Source: Kiritimatiellia bacterium
GTDB taxonomy: Bacteria > Verrucomicrobiota > Kiritimatiellia > RFP12 > UBA3636
DNA: 13,193 bases
Reading direction: 5' to 3'
Assembly: GCA_017450425.1 (NCBI GenBank)
Contig: JAFSUV010000033.1
Location: forward strand, 1-13,193
Part shown: piece after piece, positions 1 to 6,774 of the stretch
Layout of the letters: each line of letters opens with the position of its first letter
Position numbering within the stretch: position 1 is the first letter of the stretch
Notes under the pieces: model-generated
What the model was told of the DNA's origin: nothing
What the model saw: only the letters and a program-made list of their open reading frames with translations
The model's database searches: none
Position numbers and translations under genes: made by a program

Positions 1-1064
1 ACGAGATCGAACGCAGCGCGGCCGTTCGAGCGCAGGTTCCACCAGTAGTCGCCGCCCGCCGACAGCAGGAAGCAGCCATCGTCGGGCGCGTCGATTTCCT
101 GCATCAGCACCGCCGGGCCCCTTGCCGTCTCCTTGTCGAAGGCGTGCATTTCGCCGTCGGCGATTTCAAGCGGGACGCCCTTGGCTCCGAGAAATTCTTC
201 CGGCACGGCGTCCAGCGCTTTGAGCGCCGGTACGGCAATCCTGTCGAAAGAGTCGCGGTCGCCTTCCGGCAGGAAGAGCGTCCAGGAGGGCGAGAGCGAA
301 AGCGGGAGCGGAGCGGCGCCGTCTGCGGCGGCAAGCGAATCCCAGAGCGCCTTCATGCTCCTGAAATCCTCGACCTTTTCGCGGTATTCCGGAATTTCGG
401 CGAGCTCTTTTTCAGTGTAGTAGATGTGAGTCGCGTTGTTGTTGATCCCGGCGCTGCGATAGACGATGCCCTGCTTTACGCGGCGGCCGTCGAGGCCGAC
501 GCGACCGCCGAGATCCCGCATGTTCTGGATGTTGGGCAGCCGGATGAGGCGCGGCGCCATGTCCTCGGTCTCGAATTCCCCTTCCGCTTCGGCGCCGAGC
601 GCCTTCGCCGAAACTTTCCAGCGGTAGCGGCGCGCGATTTCGAAGTTGTCGGCGACGATGGAGTTCGTGATGGAGGAGGAAACGAAGTTCGTGGCGAAGA
701 AGACCTTTTCGGCCGGTTCAAGTCGCACGACCTCGATTTCGTATTCGATTCCGCCGGGCGGCACGGCCACCGCATCGGAGAGCGCCCACTCGAACTTGGT
801 CGGCAAGGGATAGTAGCCGGCCTTGTCGCGAAGCGCGTTGCGGAAATCCTGGTCTGCGAATTTCGCGACGCGCTCGTCGCGCGGCATTTCGAGGAAAGAC
901 TTCTGGGCGTCGGAAAGCGTCGCCACGACGGCTCCGCAGCGCGGGGACAACAGGCATACCGGCGCGGGGCTGCGGCAGCCCTGCAAAAGGAGAAGCGCGG
1001 AGGCGCAGACGAAAACGCGCAGCGGCGCGCGCTTGATTGGCTTACGGGTTTTCATGTCGGTCAT
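1..1064 (-). CDS. Lipoprotein with tyrosine-phosphatase (Y_phosphatase3-like) N-terminal signature, partial
   Basis: The gene runs off the left edge, leaving 354 codons. Residues 1-30 form a lipoprotein signal: a basic start, a hydrophobic stretch and the lipobox LLQGC with Cys30, so the protein is probably membrane-anchored and extracytoplasmic. Residues about 95-168 look like a fibronectin/purple-acid-phosphatase-type beta domain ending in YRWKVSAKA and a GEFETED strand. Residues 181-187 read NMRDLGG, followed by DGRRVKQGIVYRSAG (192-206). This is the hallmark opening of bacterial Tyr/Ser phosphatases of the Y_phosphatase3 family. The catalytic HCxxGxxR loop is not in the window. After residue 210 the sequence turns into a charged stretch and then a beta-rich segment (about 318-354, with GGDYWWNLRSNG) resembling sugar-binding beta-sandwiches. 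ATG at 1064 or 1055 is possible; GGA 9 bases before 1055 favours the latter slightly. It lies 18 bases after rmlB, so is probably cotranscribed. Phosphatase activity is inferred. Confidence 0.75.
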   Translation of the reverse strand, partial: MTDMKTRKPIKRAPLRVFVCASALLLLQGCRSPAPVCLLSPRCGAVVATLSDAQKSFLEMPRDERVAKFADQDFRNALRDKAGYYPLPTKFEWALSDAVAVPPGGIEYEIEVVRLEPAEKVFFATNFVSSSITNSIVADNFEIARRYRWKVSAKALGAEAEGEFETEDMAPRLIRLPNIQNMRDLGGRVGLDGRRVKQGIVYRSAGINNNATHIYYTEKELAEIPEYREKVEDFRSMKALWDSLAAADGAAPLPLSLSPSWTLFLPEGDRDSFDRIAVPALKALDAVPEEFLGAKGVPLEIADGEMHAFDKETARGPAVLMQEIDAPDDGCFLLSAGGDYWWNLRSNGRAAFDL

Positions 1065-1082
1065 TCCGCATTCGCCCACGCG

Positions 1083-2150
1083 CTAGCGGGAGGCGTAGTT
1101 GCGCTCTATCCAGTTGCGGTATGCGCCGGTGCGCACGGAATCCACCCAGCGGGACGAGGCGAGATACCACTTGACGGTTTCCTCAAAGCCGGTCTTGGCG
1201 TCGTGCGCCGGTTTCCAGCCGAGGTCGCGCTCCAGTTTCGAGCAGTCGATCGCGTAGCGGCGGTCGTGGCCGAGGCGGTCTTTGACGTGGCGGATGAGAC
1301 TGCTGCGCGGCGCGCCCGAAGCGAGCGGCGGCGCCAGCGTGTCAACGAGCGCGCAGATTTTCCCGACCACGTCGATGTTGCGCATTTCGTTGCGGCCCCC
1401 GACGCAGTAGGTTTCGCCGATCGCCGCCTTGGTCATCACGGTCCAAATCGCCTCGCAGTGGTCCTCCACGTGGAGCCAGTCGCGCACGTTGGTGCCTTCG
1501 CCGTAAACCGGCAGTTCCTTGCCTTCCAGGGCGTTGAGGATCATGAGCGGGATCAATTTCTCCGGGAACTGGTACGGGCCGTAGTTGTTCGAGCAGTTCG
1601 TGAGCGTGACCGGCAGTCCGTACGTGTCGCGGAACGCGCGCACGAGGTGGTCGCTTCCGGCCTTCGAGGCGGAATACGGGCTGTGCGGCGCGTATGGGGT
1701 CGTTTCCGAGAAAAACCCGGTTTCGCCGAGCGAGCCGAACACTTCGTCCGTCGAAACATGGTGGAAAAGGGCGAGCTTCCGCCCCATGGCGCGCGCCGCT
1801 TCGAGCAGGCGGAACGTGCCGACGATGTTTGTCTGCACGAAGTCGTCCGGCGACGTTATCGAGCGATCGACGTGCGACTCGGCGGCGAAATGCACGATGG
1901 CATCGACGCTGTATTTTTCGAGCGCCGCCGCCACGGCCGCTCCGTCGCGGATGTCGGCGTGCACGAATTCGTAGCGCCCCGGAAACGCCTGCGCGACGTC
2001 GGCAAGGCTCTCGGCGTTGCCGGCGTACGTCAGGGCGTCGTAATTCACGATGCGCCCGGCGAAATCGGTTTTGGTGAGGACGTACCGGATGAAGTTCGAG
2101 CCGATGAAGCCGGCTCCGCCGGTCACGAGGATGTTGTTGAAGGTGCGCAT
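1083..2150 (-). CDS. rmlB: dTDP-glucose 4,6-dehydratase RmlB
   Basis: The 355-residue protein has the usual length of RmlB, a short-chain dehydrogenase/reductase enzyme that converts dTDP-glucose to dTDP-4-keto-6-deoxyglucose with bound NAD, the second step of dTDP-rhamnose and related deoxysugar synthesis. It acts in the cytoplasm. Visible motifs: the NAD-binding TGGAGFIGSNF (10-20), YDALTYAGN (38-45), SHVDRSI (92-98), the catalytic STDEVFG with Thr134-Asp135-Glu136, YSASK with Tyr159 and Lys163, NNYGPYQFPEKLIP (188-201), and NVRDWLHVEDHC (221-232). I chose ATG at 2150 because it puts the glycine loop at the family position. A GTG seven codons upstream (2171) is also open. No rmlA, rmlC or rmlD is in the window, so the rest of the pathway must be encoded elsewhere. 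A candidate promoter of its own sits inside the end of truA. Confidence 0.97.
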   Translation of the reverse strand: MRTFNNILVTGGAGFIGSNFIRYVLTKTDFAGRIVNYDALTYAGNAESLADVAQAFPGRYEFVHADIRDGAAVAAALEKYSVDAIVHFAAESHVDRSITSPDDFVQTNIVGTFRLLEAARAMGRKLALFHHVSTDEVFGSLGETGFFSETTPYAPHSPYSASKAGSDHLVRAFRDTYGLPVTLTNCSNNYGPYQFPEKLIPLMILNALEGKELPVYGEGTNVRDWLHVEDHCEAIWTVMTKAAIGETYCVGGRNEMRNIDVVGKICALVDTLAPPLASGAPRSSLIRHVKDRLGHDRRYAIDCSKLERDLGWKPAHDAKTGFEETVKWYLASSRWVDSVRTGAYRNWIERNYASR

Positions 2151-2170
2151 TTTCTGTGTTTTCAAATCCA

Positions 2171-2210
2171 CCGCGCGCCTTGTTTTCTGTGCGGTGCGCG
2201 GCTTTTTTCT
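2171..2210 (+). terminator. Hairpin plus T-run, terminator-shaped on the plus strand, in the rmlB leader
   Basis: CCGCGCGCC (2171-2179) pairs with GGTGCGCGG (2193-2201) over 9 bp including one G-U pair, with a 13-base loop, and is followed by CTTTTTTCT. It has the shape of an intrinsic terminator for plus-strand transcripts, although no plus-strand gene lies upstream. Read on the minus strand it would be a GC hairpin without a T-run in the 5' leader of rmlB. It may end antisense transcription or act as a leader structure; which one is unknown. Confidence 0.35.
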
Positions 2211-2239
2211 AGTCTATCCGACGTCGCGGTTTATTTCAA
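2211..2239 (-). promoter_or_regulatory. Candidate sigma70 promoter for rmlB
   Basis: On the minus strand TTGAAA (2239-2234, 5 of 6 to the -35 consensus) and TAGACT (2216-2211, 4 of 6 to the -10) are separated by exactly 17 bases. Transcription would start near 2204, giving a leader of about 54 bases to the ATG at 2150. The -35 overlaps the stop codon of truA, so rmlB may be expressed apart from the upstream operon. Confidence 0.4.
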
Positions 2240-3063
2240 CACGACAGGCTGCTTTTTCCATTGCGCCTTCGTCTTGGCAGCCATGCCGGCTCTTCCGCGC
2301 CGGGCCGGCCGCCGGCGTTTTCGTACCATACGCGCCAGAGCGAGAGTCCGCACGCCGGTGCGCTTTCCACGCGGGCCGTGCGTTTGCCGGAAGCGAAGAT
2401 CGCCTCGGTTTCCGCTTCCGACGCCTTTCCCGCGCCGACCGAAATGAGGAATCCGGAGATCGAGCGCACCATCTTGTAGAGAAATCCGTTGCCCGACACG
2501 CGAATCTCGATCTCCGGCGGATTGTCCGCGATTTCGAGCGAGTGGATGGTGCGGATCGTGCTTTCGACCGGGCGCTGCGGATTGGCTGAAAACGCGGCGA
2601 AGTCGTGTTCCCCCACGAACTTGCGCGCGGCCCGGCGCATGGCATCGACATCGAGGGCCGTCGGCACGTGGGCGAAGGAGCGTCTTTTCGCGGGATCCAT
2701 CTCTTCGGCGTTCCACACGAAGTACCTGTATTCCTTTGAATGCGCGGAGCGTCGCGCGTCGAAATCGGGCGCGGCGGGCGAGGCGGAGAGGACGCGCACG
2801 TCGGCGTCGAGGCGGTTGTTCATCGCCCGGCGCAGACTGTCGGGATCGATTTCGCGCATCAGGTCGAAATGCGCGGTCTGTCCGCGGGCGTGCACTCCGG
2901 CGTCCGTGCGCCCGCTGCCGTGAACCGCCACGGACTCTCCTGCGGCGAGGAGCGGCGCGAGACTGTCTTCAAGGGCGGATTGCACGGTGCGCTCGCCGGG
3001 CTGGCGCTGCCAGCCCTTGAAGTCCGTGCCGTCGTAGGCCACGAGTATCCGGTAGCGCGGCAT
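2236..3063 (-). CDS. truA: tRNA pseudouridine(38-40) synthase TruA
   Basis: TruA isomerises uridines 38-40 in the tRNA anticodon stem-loop to pseudouridine. The 275-residue product starts with the family pattern YDGTDFKGWQRQP (10-22). It has the catalytic GSGRTDAGVHA with Asp54 (49-59), then EYRYFVWN (111-118) and GFLYKMVRSISG (193-204), and ends its core with GLSLWRVWYE (239-248). About 25 residues beyond the core, rich in arginine and serine, form a tail longer than most homologues have. ATG at 3063 follows a close AGGA and lies 7 bases after the pgsA-like gene, so it belongs to the same transcript. Confidence 0.96.
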   Translation of the reverse strand: MPRYRILVAYDGTDFKGWQRQPGERTVQSALEDSLAPLLAAGESVAVHGSGRTDAGVHARGQTAHFDLMREIDPDSLRRAMNNRLDADVRVLSASPAAPDFDARRSAHSKEYRYFVWNAEEMDPAKRRSFAHVPTALDVDAMRRAARKFVGEHDFAAFSANPQRPVESTIRTIHSLEIADNPPEIEIRVSGNGFLYKMVRSISGFLISVGAGKASEAETEAIFASGKRTARVESAPACGLSLWRVWYENAGGRPGAEEPAWLPRRRRNGKSSLSC

Positions 3064-3070
3064 TTTCCTG

Positions 3071-3718
3071 CTAGTCGCGCTTTCCGCCGCGGGCGCAGCT
3101 CATTTTGAGATACGGTGCGAACCGCGCCGTGTATGCGGCGCAGGACCAGACCGTCACGGCGCCGAGAATCGCTTCGAGGGCGATCGGCACCTGGGGCGGG
3201 CAAAGGCGCGCCGACTCGAACGCCGGGAGTTTCGCGGCCAAGACATCCACTCCGAGCGCGACATGGACGAACACGATGACCGGGAAGCCGACGATCGTCC
3301 TGATTTTGCCGGAAATCGAGGCGCGGACGTCCGCGCCGTATTCGCTCCCGACGGAGCGCAGAAACGAGACCCACTGGTCGCGCAGGAGCGATACGACGTC
3401 GAGCGCGAGCAGCACCGAGGCGTGGCGGACGTCTTCGCACCAGAGCGCGATGAACGTGGCCGTCGGCAGCGTGGAAAGGTAGAACACCTTGTCCATGAGC
3501 GGATCGGCCAGCGCGCCGAAACGGCTCGTCACGCCCCAGGCCCTGGCGAGCGCGCCGTCGAAAAGATCCGTCACGGCCGACAGCGAAAGCAGACAGCCGG
3601 CGGCGACGACCCAGGCGACGGACGGCCGCGCCAGATTCGCGAGCGAGGCGGCGCAGCCGAGCGCGACGAGCGGTGCGCGCCCCAGCGTCAATGCGGTCAC
3701 GATCGCGAACTTTTTCAT
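3071..3718 (-). CDS. pgsA: CDP-alcohol phosphatidyltransferase, probably phosphatidylglycerophosphate synthase
   Basis: This 215-residue membrane enzyme transfers a phosphatidyl group from CDP-diacylglycerol to an alcohol. The family signature DGxxARx8GxxxDxxxD is complete: Asp51, Asp54-Gly55, Ala58-Arg59, Gly68, Asp72, Asp76. The aspartates bind the metal ions. Hydrophobic segments occur around 5-25, 34-52, 78-95, 100-115, 140-160 and 178-196. The opening TALTLGRAPLV resembles the LTxxRI start of PgsA, which makes phosphatidylglycerol phosphate. Glycerol phosphate as acceptor is therefore the best guess, but the family also has other acceptors. The start ATG overlaps the stop of the methyltransferase gene (ATGA), which implies translational coupling. 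An AGGAG lies only 2 bases upstream of the ATG. Confidence 0.9.
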   Translation of the reverse strand: MKKFAIVTALTLGRAPLVALGCAASLANLARPSVAWVVAAGCLLSLSAVTDLFDGALARAWGVTSRFGALADPLMDKVFYLSTLPTATFIALWCEDVRHASVLLALDVVSLLRDQWVSFLRSVGSEYGADVRASISGKIRTIVGFPVIVFVHVALGVDVLAAKLPAFESARLCPPQVPIALEAILGAVTVWSCAAYTARFAPYLKMSCARGGKRD

Positions 3719-4926
3719 GGCTCCTGCAGTTTCAGGCGTGTGGCGAGCCACGGAGTGACGCGCCAGGCGCGGGCGAGATCCCAGTAGTCCGCCACGGCGG
3801 TGCCCGTGCCCGGCCGCGACACGCGCACGGCCCTGATGACAACGTTGCGGGCCGTAGCCTCGGCATCGACGAACTCGGCCACCGTCGCGCGGTATCCCAT
3901 GACGCGCAGTATCTGCGCGCGGAAGGCGTCCGTCAAGATGTCGGCGAAGCGTTCGCGCAAAATCCCGTTCCTGAGAAGCGCCTGGTGCGGGGAGAGTTTG
4001 GGATCGAGCGTTTTCTGGAGCTCGTGCTGGCAGCACGGAGCGCAGATGATCGCCCGTGCGCCGCGCTCGACGCCGAAGGCGATCGCTTCGTCGGTTGCGG
4101 TGTCGCACGCGTGGAGCGAGAGCACGACGTCCGGGCGGGTTTCCGGCTTGAACGCCGCGATGTCGCAGGCGTGGAACGCCGCAGTGCCGGCGCATCCGAG
4201 CACTTCAGCCGTGCGGCGGCAGGCCGCGATCACGCTCTCCTTCAGATCCACGCCGCTCAATTCCACCTTCACGCCGCGTACCGCTTCAAGATAGGCCTTC
4301 GCCGCGAACGAGAGGTATGCCTTGCCGCACCCGCAATCCACGACGTTTAGCGGCGCCGTTTCGTCCTTGCGCGGCGGGAGCTCGTCGAGCGCCGCTTCGA
4401 CGTGCGCGATGAACTGGTTGACCTGCCTGTACTTGCCCTGCATCGAAGGCTTCACCTCCCCGTCCGGCCCGGCAAGTCCGAGCGCCACGAGAAGGCGCGA
4501 CGAATCGAACCGCTTCAGCGCGTGGTCCTTGTCGCGGTCGTGGGCGGAGGAAGCGGCTTTGGCGGCGGTGGCGCGGACGCGCTGCAGCAGCACGTGCCCC
4601 TTGCGCGTGGTGCGAAAATGCAGCGCGGTGCCGTCGGACGCGGAGGCATGCGCCTCGGCGAGGATGTTCGCGCTGTTGGCGAGTTCCCACAGCAGTTTCT
4701 TCGCCTGCCCGCGAGAGCGGTTCGCGGCATCGCCGCCGCGGACGATCTGCCACATCGGTTCGCCGCCGATTTCGACAGGCCGGAGTGCAAGCGCGGCGTT
4801 GTCGCCCGGCCCGATCGGGGCGGCAAACCTGAACGACGCTTCGCGGAAATCCGGCGTGTCGAACGCGAGCGCCGAAATTTCGGCGAGCGCTTCGTGCATC
4901 TCCGGGCGGTATCGTGTCTGATCCAT
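3715..4926 (-). CDS. SAM-dependent methyltransferase, Methyltransf_32 type
   Basis: The 403-residue protein has a class I methyltransferase domain in its second half. Motif I is VVDCGCGKAYLSF (195-207), the acidic strand is SGVDLKES (224-231), then LHACDTATDEAI (271-282) and CAPCCQHELQKTL (295-307). The HACDTATD plus PCCQHE pair is typical of the Methyltransf_32 group. The N-terminal half (about 55-170) holds RTTRKGHVLLQRV, a HDRDKDHAL stretch (129-137) and a QGKYRQVNQFI helix (163-173), and probably recognises the substrate. RNA is a reasonable guess but the substrate is unknown. I chose ATG at 4926, only 4 bases after the dapB stop. An open extension of 46 codons upstream lies inside dapB and is arginine-rich shadow sequence. 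The gene is embedded in the dap-pgsA-truA run. Confidence 0.9.
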   Translation of the reverse strand: MDQTRYRPEMHEALAEISALAFDTPDFREASFRFAAPIGPGDNAALALRPVEIGGEPMWQIVRGGDAANRSRGQAKKLLWELANSANILAEAHASASDGTALHFRTTRKGHVLLQRVRATAAKAASSAHDRDKDHALKRFDSSRLLVALGLAGPDGEVKPSMQGKYRQVNQFIAHVEAALDELPPRKDETAPLNVVDCGCGKAYLSFAAKAYLEAVRGVKVELSGVDLKESVIAACRRTAEVLGCAGTAAFHACDIAAFKPETRPDVVLSLHACDTATDEAIAFGVERGARAIICAPCCQHELQKTLDPKLSPHQALLRNGILRERFADILTDAFRAQILRVMGYRATVAEFVDAEATARNVVIRAVRVSRPGTGTAVADYWDLARAWRVTPWLATRLKLQEP

Positions 4927-4930
4927 GGCG

Positions 4931-5734
4931 CTACAGTCCCAGCGTGTCCGCCATCGTGTAAACGCCGGCGCTGCGTCCGGCAAGCCACATCGCCGCGCGT
5001 ATCGCGCCGCGGGAGAGGCAGTCGCGGGAAGTCGCGCGGTGCGAAAGGCGCAGCATTTCGCCATCCGACGCGAAAATCACGTCGTGGTCGCCCACGACAT
5101 CGCCGCCACGAAGCGCATGCAGGCCGATTTCCCCTGCGGGGCGCTCGCCGACAAGCCCCGACCTGCCGTCCCGCCGGACGGCCGCGAGGCTTTGCCCGCG
5201 GCCTTCCGCCACGGCGGCGGCGAGCGAAATCGCGGTGCCGGAAGGGGCGTCCTTCTTCAAGCGGTGGTGCATCTCGACCACTTCGGCGTCGAATCCGTCG
5301 CCAAGGACGGCTGCGGCGCGGCGCACGAGTTCCGCGAGGAGGTTTACGCCGACCGACATGTTCGAAGCGATGAGCACGGGGGCGGTCTCGCCCACCGAGA
5401 GCGCGGCGGCGCGCTCTTCCGGCGTGAGCGCCGTGGTGCCGACGAGGAAAGCCTTGCCGAGCGTTTTCGCCAATGAGGCGTGGCCCGGCACCGCTTCGTG
5501 GAAAGTGAAGTCCACCGCCACGTCGCATTTCGCGACGGCGGTTTCGGCGTCGGCGGAAATCACGACCCCGCACGGCTCCGGAAGACCGGCCGCGAGCGCG
5601 GCGTCGCGCCCGATGGCCGGCGATTGAGGCGCTTCGACGGCGCCGGCCAGCTCGATGCCTGGCGTTCCCGCCATGTTGCGGATGATCGATCCGCCCATCC
5701 TGCCGGCGGCGCCGAAAACCGTAATTTTCGTCAT
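4931..5734 (-). CDS. dapB: 4-hydroxy-tetrahydrodipicolinate reductase DapB
   Basis: DapB reduces the product of DapA with NAD(P)H in lysine and diaminopimelate synthesis. The 267 residues fit the family length. The nucleotide-binding loop FGAAGRMG is at 7-14, then VDFTFHEAV (74-82), FLVGTTAL (96-103) and IASNMSVGVNL (122-132). The substrate and catalytic stretch EMHHRLKKDAPSGTA (154-168) carries His156 and Lys160, matching the catalytic His and Lys of the E. coli enzyme. The C-terminal RGGDVVGDHDVIFASDGE (209-226) is also typical. A strong GGAGGAG stands 5 bases before the ATG. It starts 21 bases after dapA, in the same operon. Confidence 0.98.
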   Translation of the reverse strand: MTKITVFGAAGRMGGSIIRNMAGTPGIELAGAVEAPQSPAIGRDAALAAGLPEPCGVVISADAETAVAKCDVAVDFTFHEAVPGHASLAKTLGKAFLVGTTALTPEERAAALSVGETAPVLIASNMSVGVNLLAELVRRAAAVLGDGFDAEVVEMHHRLKKDAPSGTAISLAAAVAEGRGQSLAAVRRDGRSGLVGERPAGEIGLHALRGGDVVGDHDVIFASDGEMLRLSHRATSRDCLSRGAIRAAMWLAGRSAGVYTMADTLGL

Positions 5735-5755
5735 GGCTGCTCCTCCGCGCCCTGT

Positions 5756-6631
5756 TTAGGAAACGAGGCCCAGGCGGCGCATCGTGTTTTCGAGTTGCAC
5801 GCGGTGCTCCGGCAGCAGCTCGCACAGGGGAAGGCGGTATGTTTCCTCGGCGGTGCCGAGCATCGCCATCGCGGCTTTTACCGGCACGGGATTGACCTCG
5901 ATGAAAAGGTCGCAGAAGAGCGGATACAGCCTTTCGTGGATGGCGCGCGCGGCGGCGAAATCGCCGGCAAGCGCGAGGTTCACCATTTTTGCGACTTCGG
6001 CGGGGATAACGTTGGAGGCGACGGATACGACGCCCAGCGCCCCCACCGCCATCATCGGCAGCGTGAGCGAATCGTCGCCGGACAGGATGTCGATGCGGTC
6101 GCCGCATGCGGCCCGGACGAGACTTGCCCGGTTGGCGTCGCCGGCCGCCTCCTTTATCCCCTTGACCATTTCGTGGGCGCAAAGGCGCTTCACGACAGAA
6201 ACCGGGATGTCGCGGGCGGTGCGGCCGGGGGCGTTGTAGAGGAGGACCGGCAGCCCGACGTCCGCGACTTCCGCAAAGTGCCTGTACAGGCCTTCCGGGG
6301 TGGGTTTGTTGTAGTACGGCGCGATTTGGAGCGTCGCGTCAGCGCCGTCCGCAATCGCGTGGCGCGTCAGCTCCACCGCTTCGCGCGTGGAGTTGGCGCC
6401 CGTGCCGGCCACGACCTGCATGCGACCGGCGGAATATTCCACCGTCTTGCGGATGACCTCTTCATGCTCCTCGTAGGAAAGGGTAGGGGACTCGCCGGTC
6501 GTGCCGACCGGACAAACGCCCGCGATGCCCGCCGCGGCCTGCTGATCGACTATGGCGTGGAGACAGCCGTAATCGACAGTCCCGTCGCGGTTGAACGGCG
6601 TCACGAGCGCGGTGTATGTGCCTTTGAACAT
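5756..6631 (-). CDS. dapA: 4-hydroxy-tetrahydrodipicolinate synthase DapA
   Basis: DapA condenses pyruvate with aspartate semialdehyde, the first committed step to diaminopimelate, needed for lysine and for peptidoglycan. The 291-residue TIM barrel has GTTGESPTL (43-51), APYYNKP (104-110), YNAPGRT with the catalytic Tyr132 and Arg137, the Schiff-base Lys160 in VKGIKEAAGD (156-165), and SGDDS (184-188). The ATG at 6631 is preceded by AGAGGAAG at normal spacing and begins with the usual MFKGTYTALVTPF. The reading frame is open much further upstream, through the regulator gene, but that part is shadow sequence. A candidate extended -10 promoter lies about 80 bases upstream. dapA appears to head the dapA-dapB-methyltransferase-pgsA-truA operon. 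Confidence 0.98.
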   Translation of the reverse strand: MFKGTYTALVTPFNRDGTVDYGCLHAIVDQQAAAGIAGVCPVGTTGESPTLSYEEHEEVIRKTVEYSAGRMQVVAGTGANSTREAVELTRHAIADGADATLQIAPYYNKPTPEGLYRHFAEVADVGLPVLLYNAPGRTARDIPVSVVKRLCAHEMVKGIKEAAGDANRASLVRAACGDRIDILSGDDSLTLPMMAVGALGVVSVASNVIPAEVAKMVNLALAGDFAAARAIHERLYPLFCDLFIEVNPVPVKAAMAMLGTAEETYRLPLCELLPEHRVQLENTMRRLGLVS

Positions 6632-6708
6632 GTGCTTCCTCTTCTGTTTCGGCGTTTTGCCAGTCGCCGCCACTTCCGGCGAAGGTCTGGCGCAACCGAC
6701 GGGCGGAG

Positions 6709-6717
6709 ATTCTAGCA
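6709..6717 (-). promoter_or_regulatory. Extended -10 promoter element upstream of dapA
   Basis: On the minus strand TGCTAGAAT matches the extended -10 pattern TGnTATAAT in all but one base. No good -35 stands at 16-18 bases, as is common for extended -10 promoters. Transcription would begin near 6702, leaving a leader of about 71 bases before the dapA ATG. The same TTTGCTAGAAT string lies just before the hydrolase gene at 8505-8515 on the plus strand. Confidence 0.45.
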
Positions 6718-6774
6718 AAAGGCGGTTTCGTGTGCTTGAGCGGGAAATCCGAGGCATATTTCCGGCGGGACAGC

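Noticed and set aside
144..2447. 767-codon open frame on the plus strand
   Set aside because: It lies antisense to three well-supported genes (the phosphatase-like gene, rmlB and the truA end), crosses their intergenic gaps and shows no domain. Long antisense frames are common in GC-rich DNA.
4927..5064. N-terminal 46-residue extension of the methyltransferase
   Set aside because: It lies inside dapB, is not like the family start, and the ATG at 4926 directly follows the dapB stop.
4515..6182. 555-codon minus-strand frame over dapB and the methyltransferase
   Set aside because: It is a basic, low-complexity frame shadowing DapB, DapA and methyltransferase codons that carry clear motifs.
6740..6774. 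GGAAAT/ATTTCC inverted repeat after the regulator as a terminator
   Set aside because: The stem is only 6 bp with a 9-base loop and no T-run follows on the minus strand.
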